A DNA stretch of 64,000 nucleotides from the NCBI RefSeq assembly GCF_963678635.1, contig NC_087065.1:24447254-24511253 (forward strand), written 5' to 3'. This DNA is from Symsagittifera roscoffensis. Lineage: Eukaryota; Xenacoelomorpha; Acoela; Convolutidae. This document shows, one piece after another, positions 1 through 8,025 of the stretch. The stretch's first letter is position 1, and each line of letters begins with the position of its first letter. The notes under the pieces are model-generated. The model ran no database searches. It was not told the origin of the DNA and saw only the letters and a list, made by a program, of their open reading frames with translations. A program made the position numbers and the translations under genes.

Positions 1-432
1 CTAGGTTTTTTTGACAGAACAAATATAAGCCAAAAAGTTTTGTTGCCCTGAGCTCAAAATTAAAAAGTAATTTTACCTGTGATCTTTTTTGTTCCGGAGG
101 CTTACAGATTGCCAGTATGGCCGGTTTAGGACAACTAACGCGCGATATATTCGGCGCTATCATTGCGTAAGCTAATATTTATTAACTTTTAGAAATCTTT
201 CCAAATTAGTTGAAGCAGGCTGTTTGTCTTTATTTCTTTGTCAATAAAAGCAAAGTCTATCATTTTGTATTTTTATGGCGAGGGGGGGAGGGGGTGATTT
301 TTATATAAAAAACCTCAACTTTCCATAAAAGTTTTTTTTCGAACATTTATCATTTTGTTAAGCAAACTTGATTCATAGACCTTAAGGCAGTTGTAATTTT
401 CAAGACTTCGCCCTGATACGAGGAGTCTTGTT
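1..432 (+). repeat. HINE-like element, copy 1 (5' cut by window edge)
   Basis: Matches the ~535-bp family seen complete at 1578-2640. It shares the AACGCGCGATATATTC core (near 137) and the 3' hairpin AGGGC-TTC-GCCCT followed by GATACGAGGAGTCTTGTT. The 5' part lies outside the window. No coding potential. Confidence 0.75.
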
Positions 433-551
433 CTGTTTTATTACATTTCTCATTAAGATTGTTTTCATTATAAAATTAAAACTAGCAGTATTTTAATCTC
501 ATGATGCATAAAATTTGTTCTTTTTCCTTTAGGAAACATCAAACTAAAGGG

Positions 552-690
552 TTTGGAAAATTTTAAACTCTTTTCCACTTTCTATCCCACGCTTCAATTT
601 TTCAGTTTTGTTAGTTGCATTACGTGTGATTATGGCTGAACGCGTAATATTACGATGTAAATTATGAAGAACAAAACCAAATTCTGGAAT
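552..690 (+). repeat. Partial type-2 MITE
   Basis: CTCTTTTCCACTTTC at the left, then ATTACGTGTGATTATGGCTG and a TGAAGAACAAA stretch, matches the left two-thirds of the type-2 MITE. The right terminus is not recognisable. Confidence 0.5.
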
Positions 691-1021
691 AGTTATTCTG
701 GCCTTTTTTATAACTTTTTTATAACTTATAAAAACAGGAAACAGAATCGGTTTAATTCAAGAGAATCAATAAACGGCGAATTTTAGTAATTTTTTATTGC
801 ACGGAATTAGCAACAACATTACACGTATCAAGTTAAAAACTGGGCTTGTTCATGCCCTGATTTGTGTGATTTATGTGTTTTTTCACAATGAGTTCATACT
901 TAGTTCACGCAGTTTAATTAACAGAAACTCAATTGCAAACCAATTTTGAACCGATTAAAATATTAGCATTTTATGTTCTGCCAGGTTTGGCTCAAATAGG
1001 ATTCTCAAATGAAACGACTTA

Positions 1022-1090
1022 TGTGAGAATCGAACCCACGCCGAACTCCCCGGAACTCACTATGTATACGCTGAGCTATATAGCTGGTAT
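1022..1090 (-). repeat. tRNA-like sequence (SINE head or tRNA pseudogene)
   Basis: On the minus strand an A-box-like TATAGCTCAGCG is followed by a B box GGTTCGATTCTC. The latter sits in a good T-arm: stem GTGGG/CTCAC with one G-T pair and loop TTCGATT. The acceptor stem does not pair well and the D loop is too long, so this is not a sound tRNA gene. It could be the 5' end of a tRNA-derived SINE; I could not define a body or tail. Confidence 0.55.
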
Positions 1091-1577
1091 TGCTAAGCAA
1101 CTATACTGGCTTTATACTATACTTTCATACTTTAATGCTATGTAGCATTAACAATAGTAATACAAAGGACCAATTAAAGCAAAAAAGCGGAAAAAAAACA
1201 TGACACCAACCGGACAGAACAAGTTTTTTTATAATGGTTCAAAGTAATAAGACAAAACACAAAGTAGTCATACGTTTCCAAAATGGAAAAAAAGCACTAG
1301 TCATAAAATTTGAATGATAATCAAAATTAGTCACGCTATTTTTATACAATTTTTTTCTTTACAAAATGGTATGTATGTTTCTGATAACGGTTTTTCATTC
1401 AATGAAAATTGAAAACTGCTTGAATAGCTTTTTTCAATCCAGCTATTTTCGCCTAAAAATTCAAAATTTGCTTAAGAAAAAGTAAAAATTGCTCTTTATT
1501 TAGTCTTTCTGAAAGGACTTAAGAGCCGCATGCTTAAACTTTCAACAATTAATGAAAAGTTGAGATTTAATTTTTTG

Positions 1578-2110
1578 TTCCGACTTTCGATATGAAAGTA
1601 ACGGAATATTTGTCCTCAGGGTGGGTTTTTTTTCTTCAGACAAACTTCGACTACTTAACTAGCCATTTTTGACGGAACTCTTTTTTATCATTCGAAAGGT
1701 ATTAATGTTCTGGGCTCAAATTTGAAAAGATATTTCACCTGCGACCATTTTTCGTAAAGTTACGGGGGTTCAAAGATTGCCATTTTGGCCAATTTGGGAC
1801 AATCAACGCGCGATATATTTTGCGCTATTAACGCGTAAGCAGATATTTATTCCGTCGTAGAAATCGTTCCAAAAAGGTTGAAAGAAGCTTATTTGCCATA
1901 ATTGATGTGTTACAATGAGCGAAATCTATTCTTTTGTACTTTATAATGGCGTGTGGGGGGATGATTTCATTAAAAAATTTCAAATTTTAGAAAATATTTT
2001 TTCATTTTAAATCTTTTTCATTTGTTTTTTTTTAGTGTTATTACTGCTCCATAAACTTTACAAGGCAGTCGGAACATTCAGGGCTTCATCTTGATACGAG
2101 CAGTCTTGTT
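1578..2110 (+). repeat. HINE-like element, copy 2
   Basis: Complete ~533-bp copy. It opens with GTTCCGACTTTCGATATGAAAG, where CTTTC and GAAAG form a small hairpin. It contains the ATTTTGGCCAATTTGGGACA and AACGCGCGATATATT core and ends with a degenerate hairpin and GATACGAGCAGTCTTGTT. Copy 3 begins at the very next base, so the two are head to tail. No ORF of note. Confidence 0.8.
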
Positions 2111-2640
2111 GTTCCGACTTTCGATACGAAAGTAACGGAATATTTGTGCTCGTGGTGGGTTTTTTTTCCAGACAAGTTTTGACTTTTTAACTAGCCATTT
2201 TTGACAGAGTTTTTTTAAATATCATTCAAAAGGTATTGTTGGCTTGAGTTTAAATTTGAAAAGATATTTCACCTGTGATCATTTTTCGTAAAGTAATGGG
2301 GGTTTAAACATAGCAATTTTGGCCAATTTGGGACAATTAACGCGCGATATATTTCGTGCTATTAACGCGTAAGCGGTGATTTAACCCGTCTTAGGAATCG
2401 TTCCAAATTGGTTGAAAGGAACTTATTTGCCATAACTGATTTGTACAATAGCGAAATCTATTCTTTTGTACTTTATATGTCGTGTGGGGGGATGATTTCA
2501 TTTAAAAATTTCAAATTTTAGAATTTTTTCTTCTCATTATATTTTGTTACATTGAACTTTTTTAACGTAACTACTGCCCCATAAACCTTAAAAGGTAATC
2601 GGAACATTCAGGGCTTCACCCTGATACAAGCAGTCTTGTT
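2111..2640 (+). repeat. HINE-like element, copy 3
   Basis: Complete 530-bp copy directly abutting copy 2. The 5' hairpin CTTTCG-ATA-CGAAAG and the 3' hairpin CAGGGC-TTCA-CCCTG are both well preserved, and the end is CAGTCTTGTT. Subterminal hairpins plus head-to-tail arrangement suggest a non-autonomous Helentron (HINE); this is inference, since no transposase is in the window. Confidence 0.8.
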
Positions 2641-3112
2641 TATTTTTAGCACCAGCTATTAAAATCTTTCAGATGATACAAACAGTGTCAGTCAAAAAAC
2701 CTAATTAAAATTTGAAGCTGGTCTAAATAAAAAAACTCGGATGTATAAATTCTCTGTCCTTCACTATCTTCGAAATTTGGGAAAAAAAAGAGTTACATTC
2801 ATTTTGCTTCTTCGTAAAATATGAACCAATTTTTTGCCACCTAATTTGTTCTGAATCCCGCCGAATGCATTCCATTTTGTGTGTTTTGCTGGTTATTAAG
2901 TGCAGCACAGACCGATTTTTGTGTCATTTATCGAAATTTTCTTTTATGTATATCCTGTGCATCATCAAAACATCAAGAAAAGAAGTCTAACTTCTTCAAA
3001 ATTAATTTTCTTATACATAGTCAAATCAAATTTGCAATTTTTTTTTTCTTCATTTTTTGAAATTAGTTGAAATCATTTTTTCGCCTCAGTAATTCTGTTC
3101 CAACTTACAGAC
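2641..3112. other. Non-genic stretch
   Basis: A+T-rich. Only short chance ORFs are present. It lies immediately upstream of the broken cysteine-rich peptide gene and so would contain its promoter, but I see no clear TATA or initiator. Confidence 0.5.
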
Positions 3113-3241
3113 ATTAAGCTGGCTCTGTTTCTTGTTCTGAGTCTAGTATTACACCAGTGCTTTTACGAAGGAAACGCGATCCAATCAACTTTCGATTTCA
3201 ACTTTTTTAAAAAATAATTATGCATCTTCAGAAAAAATAGC

Positions 3242-3444
3242 GGCTCTTTTTCCTTTTCCCCCCCACCTGCAAATTTTAACATTTGAAGTTACTGTTCACA
3301 TCGTTCGATTGTCATGAAAATTGACATGCAAACTGATTAGGCCATGACAATCATATTTGGTCTTCATAATTAACCTTGTAAAACCACTCGTTAGACCATA
3401 AATATAATGTTTGAGTGAGGTGGGGGGGAAAAGGAAAAAGAGCC
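3242..3444. mobile_element. hAT-like MITE, type 1
   Basis: 203 bp with long near-perfect terminal inverted repeats: GGCTCTTTTTCCTTTTCCCC at the left and its complement ending GGAAAAAGAGCC at the right. It is flanked by a perfect 8-bp target duplication AAAATAGC (3234-3241 and 3445-3452). No coding capacity. It lies in the presumed intron of the broken peptide gene. Confidence 0.9.
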
Positions 3445-3517
3445 AAAATAGCTGATACTTTTCCTTTTTTAAATTGATAATTCAGCGGACACAATCAAGA
3501 GCCAATTCAGAACACCT

Positions 3518-3740
3518 GCACCTCCACACCCCTCACCCCCAAAATTTCAAAGTTTTATTTTTCCTAGTTCTTTTGCGTGTCATTGTGGGTTAGCGCATGA
3601 TTATACAAAGTTGAGTATAAAGAACAAATCTGTTCGCAAAGTTAGTTGTTAACCATGCCAATTTTTATTGCATTGTGATAACGTAAAAACAGTTTTGTAA
3701 ACTTGAAAGTCGGATATGGGGGGGGGGGTGGAAAAGCTCC
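3518..3740. mobile_element. hAT-like MITE, type 2 (diverged)
   Basis: Flanked by a perfect 8-bp duplication GAACACCT (3510-3517 and 3741-3748). The internal sequence matches type 2 (AAGAACAAATCTGTTC near 3620). The right end GGAAAAGCTCC and an inner run of G are preserved; the left end is worn. Confidence 0.8.
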
Positions 3741-4175
3741 GAACACCTCATTTGCGATTAGCATTCAACACTTCACCGCCAAAAAGGAGCGGCTCTTATG
3801 GCAGTGAAGAGTATTGCAATTCTCCAAAGAATTTTGGGGCTATTCCGAATGTAGAGAACTGGATATGTTTCAATTTGAGGGTGGTCGTTGTCCGAGTGGT
3901 ATAATCACATACCTTCGTCTTAATCCTTCATTTTCAGTAAAACAGTAAAATCTATATTTATCGAATAAGCTAAGACTATACAGTTGATTGGTTCAATAGC
4001 TAATGGGAGCAACTTAGCGGGCGAAAAAAGAACCGAATGCCAGAACGATAAGGACTGAGCAGAGCATGCCTATTGTGAGAACTTCTTCAAGAAATGCCTT
4101 CGCAAAAGCTGCCGTGAAAATGATGATTGTCCCGCCTTCTTTCAGTGTTTATATATGCCGTGTACGCCTCTGTGA

Positions 4176-4919
4176 GCCATTGGTCAAAATGGTTTAAAAA
4201 CTGGACAGTCATGTTTAACCTCTGAAAAAATTATCAATGAGAGACCAAAAATAAAAAAATATTTATATTTTATTTTGGAATCTTTTGAAACTACAGAACT
4301 AGGAGATGATCAAACCATATCATTACACAACTCACAAATCACCTTATTACGTCTAATTACATACATTTTGCCTTTTCCACTTCCCATAACTCGAAATTCC
4401 CATTCTAGAGTAGTTTTCATGATATTAAGGCTAAATGCGTGACTTTATGCTGTGAAGTGCATGTTCAGAATAAGTAAAAGCATGTTTGGAATAAATAAAT
4501 GGACCACCATGCAAAGTTGATCACTTGTTCAACAATTGTTTTAGAGTTGAAACTCAAATGCTTAACTGGAAATCTGTTCTCACTATATATAAAGGGCCCA
4601 CCAAGTTTATTACAATAGAAGCACAACATTCAAAAATACGAAGTTTGTTCAAGAAATCAGTTTGCGTCTTTGTTGTATCGTTTCAACAGAAATTAAACTC
4701 AGGCTTCTGAAAAACATATCTATTGACCGATTGAAATTTATTTTACGTGAGTATCGAGAAAGATTTTGAAAAAGAAAAATCAAAATTTATATTAAAAAAT
4801 TTTTGCAAATTTTTGTTGATGCAGCCATTGTTTCATCGAGAAAAGCAACTTACCAGGGTTAGTGCTCTAGCCTTGTATCTGAATATCAAAACCTGAATAT
4901 TTTATGCACTAATTTTTTT
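4176..4919. other. Non-genic stretch
   Basis: A+T-rich. Around 4370-4490 there is weak similarity to a type-2 MITE (CCTTTTCCACTTCCC, GGCTAAATGCGTGA). Nothing else is recognised. Confidence 0.5.
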
Positions 4920-5751
4920 TCCAAAAGGACAAAAAAAGTCGCTCTGTGTGCCTTTAAAAACCCACATTTAATTTTTGACAGCGAAATTGCAGACTTGATT
5001 TTACGACTCGAACCAACGGACGTAAAAAGATTCAACGCGTTCCAAGATAGATTTGGCTCCCAATGGTTGAATGTCATCCGGTGCAAAAATTTAAGGTTGA
5101 AACTGTCGAACCAACAACTCAGAATTGCGATAGGACTTCGATTAGGCTCAAAAATATGCGAACGGCATAAATGCGTGTGCGGAAAAGACGTTACCATGAT
5201 GGTTGGCATGGTCTTTCTTGCATCAAAAGTGCAGGGAGATTCTCTAGGCATTCAAATCTGAATGCTCTTATAAAATAGAGTTTATCCTCTACTCACATTC
5301 CGTCTGTTTTAGAACCACGACACCTCTACAGGACCGATCAGAAGCGACCAGACGGTTTGACGCTCGTTCCATGGGCTGTTGGTAAGCAGCTCTTGTGGGA
5401 TGTAACGGTAGTAGACTCCTTAGCTCCTTGTAGGATTAAAGCCGGGTCTGTTTGTAACCCTGGTACGGCTGCCGCTGAAGCGGAAGAGCGAAAAATTATT
5501 AAGTATAAAGATCTTGTAAATGATGGATATCTTTTTCAATCGCTAGCTTTTGAAATTCAGGGCGCGGCCGGCCCCAGCACAGAATTTTTTTGAGCAAGCT
5601 TTGTAAGATTCTAAGCATATGCACTGAGGAACCCAGAGCAGGCAGCTTTTTAAAACAGAGAATCTCCCTGGCAATACAGATTGCGAACGCCGCTTGCGTA
5701 CTCGGGACAATAAATGACAAAATAACTTTCGACGAAATTTTTTATTTGTAA
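4920..5751 (+). pseudogene. C-terminal fragment of a reverse-transcriptase-linked mobile-element ORF
   Basis: Three frame-broken blocks on the plus strand match the C-terminal region of a protein family that is repeated in many invertebrate genomes as part of mobile-element polyproteins with an RT domain. Block 1 (about 4920-5263) includes IGLRLGSKICERHKCVCG, with paired cysteines. Block 2 (5310-5593) includes KRPDGLTLVPW and LLWDVTVVDSLAPCRI. Block 3 (about 5597-5751) includes EPRAGSFLKQRISLAIQIA and DEIFYL, then a natural-looking stop TAA at 5749. Frameshifts separate the blocks, so it is dead. The RT domain itself is not upstream here, so this is a truncated relic. The family match is from general recognition, not a search. 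Confidence 0.7.
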
Positions 5752-6399
5752 CACTTGTATATTATATTTTCTCGTGTCGAGTTGCGTGTTCTTACTGAAG
5801 AAACGTAACCCGTATCGATTTTAATTGAAAAGGATTTAAACACTTGTCATCTTCTTTTATTATTATCACTTCCATATCTAGAAAAATCAAAGGATTTTGA
5901 CTGGAATACATGATGAAGGGACTTCTGACTGTAACCTCGGTTACTATGATACTTTTGACCTTCTGATTACCTTTGGAAAAAAACCCAAATAGCTCACTTA
6001 AAACTAATTGGGAGCGGTTTCTTAGCCCGATGGTTTCGCCGCTTAGAATTATTAAATTTAGGCAATCATAGACCGTCCACAAGTGTCAATTGAATCAATT
6101 AGCGCAAAAATGTCTTGTTCGAATATCGAAGTAAGTGAGTATTTTTACCAGCAATTTTTGACGGCATTGTTTTACGCAGAGGGAGAGAAGTTAAGAATCA
6201 GGGCTGGAAATGAAAATGGTGTTTCATCTAAGGTATAGGGGTTTAAAATGACTACTAAGACAGCTTTAAATAAATTTTGAATAAAAATGCGCATTTTATT
6301 TCATCTTAAAAAAGATAAGCGGCAAAAATTTATTCCAAATTAACTGAGGGAAAACTTTTAAAATTCATAATTCGGAATTAGACGCAATCATTTCATTTT
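5752..6399. other. Non-genic stretch
   Basis: No feature recognised. A short chance ORF on the minus strand (5792-6082) has no recognisable domain. Confidence 0.5.
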
Positions 6400-6940
6400 T
6401 TTCCGCCATTCGTAACAAATTAACGGAATACATGTGCTCGGGGAGGTTTTTTTTTCTTCAGGAAAATTCGATTTTTCGACTAGCCTTTTTTGACGGAATT
6501 TTTGATACAATTCAATAGGTATAATTCAAAAGGTATTGGTTGTTCTGAGTTTAAATATGAAAAGATATTTCAACTGTGGTCATTTCTTGCTAAGTTATGG
6601 TGGCTTACAGATTGCCATTTTGGACAGTTTGGGACAAATAACGAGCGATATATTTCGCGCCATTAACGCGTAGTCAGAGATATAATCTTTCTTAGAAAAG
6701 GTTCCAAATTGGTTGAAAGAAGCTTTTGTGCCATAATTATTTTGTTAGTAGGAGCTAAATATATCATTTTGTACTTTATATGGAGTGTGGTGGGGGGTGT
6801 GAAAAAATCTCAAATTTTAGAAGAAAAAAAATTTTCATTTTCTTCTTTTACATTAATTTTTTTAATGTTAATACTGCCGCAGAAACCCTAAACGGCAGTC
6901 CGAACCTTCAGGGCTTAACCCTGACACGAGCAGTCTTGTT
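6400..6940 (+). repeat. HINE-like element, copy 4
   Basis: ~540 bp. It shares the family core (ATTTTGGACAGTTTGGGACA, ACGAGCGATATATTTCGCGC) and the 3' hairpin AGGGC-TTAA-CCCTGA with CACGAGCAGTCTTGTT. The 5' hairpin is degraded. Confidence 0.75.
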
Positions 6941-7651
6941 TCTTTTTCTATCAACTTTTTTGTGTTCGGGTTGAAATGAAATTTCAAAAAACAATCGATA
7001 ACTTTTTCATTTTTTTGTCGTTTCCCAACATGATCAAACTGGCATTTTCAAAACTCCCGTTGTTATATAGAAGTTGATCACATGTAAATGATCACACCAA
7101 AAACAATCGGAAGATACAAAACTGGTTTGAAAGCAAAATATTTTTGTATAAAAAAGCAGGCTTTGAAAAGCATTATTTTGATTATGATATTTAATTGAAT
7201 ATGTTGATCAATCCGGTCGAACAATGTGGATAAAATTCGTGTTCAGCTACAAAATTATGCAGTTTTTGGTAAAAAAGATTAGTGATTTTATGCAATACTT
7301 ATTCTGGGTGAACTTTTGTGAAACGCATTAGGTAAAATTTGTACTTTTATTGACCCTTATAGTCAGTTTTGTGCGCCTTTATTGACTGAAAATTGATGCC
7401 TTACTGAAAACGTACGTCATTAGTTTTAACCCATTGACTCGCTGCCCGCATTTTTTCTCCCCAAAATTGACTGTTTTTGGCGTGTTTTCGATAATTTTTC
7501 TTCCGGAATCTTTTTTTTTCAAAAACTTGAGTAAAACCAGGAGATTTCTGCTAAACAAGAAATATATACATTTTTTGTTTATAAATGGAAAAGAGTTATC
7601 AGAGAAATTGACAAAAAAAATTTTTTTTATACAAGACTTTGTGCGGAAATC
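6941..7651. other. Non-genic stretch
   Basis: A+T-rich with long T runs. An open frame from 7434 runs into the following MITE and shows no domain. Nothing supported. Confidence 0.5.
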
Positions 7652-7857
7652 GGCTCTTTTCCAGTTCCCCCTTTCAAAATACCGAGTTTTATATTTGTTT
7701 TACGTGTTATTACAGCTAAATGCGCGATGTTACGATGCTAAATTGTGCAAATCTGTTCACAGTTGTCGATTCGTTCACCACGCAAAATGTCATTATTGTG
7801 ACAACGTTAAATAGACTTTTCAAAATTGAATTTGAAAGGGGGGACTGCAAAAGAGCC
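7652..7857. mobile_element. hAT-like MITE, type 2
   Basis: 206 bp from GGCTCTTTTCCAGTTCCCCC to GCAAAAGAGCC. Flanks CGGAAATC (7644-7651) and CGGAAATT (7858-7865) form an 8-bp duplication with one mismatch. The internal sequence is type 2 (ACGTGTTATTACAGCTAAAT). Confidence 0.85.
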
Positions 7858-8025
7858 CGGAAATTTCATCCAAAAACCGTTAAATCTATTATAAAACTGA
7901 TTATCTTATTAAATATGATCTCTCTGAACTTAATTTTAGGAGCACCGCGTTAAATTGAAAAAAAAACAATACTTTGGCGGGTTTGCCTCATTTTCTGATG
8001 ACTTTTTAACTTTTTAAACAGAGAA

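Larger units (their letters stand above)
433..1577. other. Non-genic stretch
   Basis: No convincing coding region. It contains a decayed piece of a type-2 MITE (about 552-690, resembling the copies at 8169 and 14418) and a tRNA-like segment at 1022-1090 described separately. The remainder is A+T-rich sequence in which I see nothing. Confidence 0.6.
3113..4175 (+). pseudogene. Cysteine-rich secreted peptide gene 1, broken
   Basis: A hydrophobic leader reads KLALFLVLSLVLHQ from 3116, but the codon where the start is expected (3113-3115) is ATT. The cysteine-rich part lies at 4038-4175 and ends with TGA. Its spacing C-x5-(stop)-x5-C-x6-C-x4-C-x5-C-x5-C-x4-C matches the genes at 8.0-11.0 kb and 17.3 kb. 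The codon at 4056-4058, where the second cysteine belongs, is TGA, one base from TGC or TGT. No convincing donor follows the leader. Two MITEs sit in the presumed intron. Start loss, a nonsense change and a missing donor together indicate a dead copy. The original function is unknown; a small secreted peptide is all the sequence supports. Confidence 0.55.

Noticed and set aside
5357..5593. Independent small gene encoding the GTAAAEAEERKII segment
   Set aside because: It is one block of the frame-broken mobile-element ORF spanning 4920-5751.
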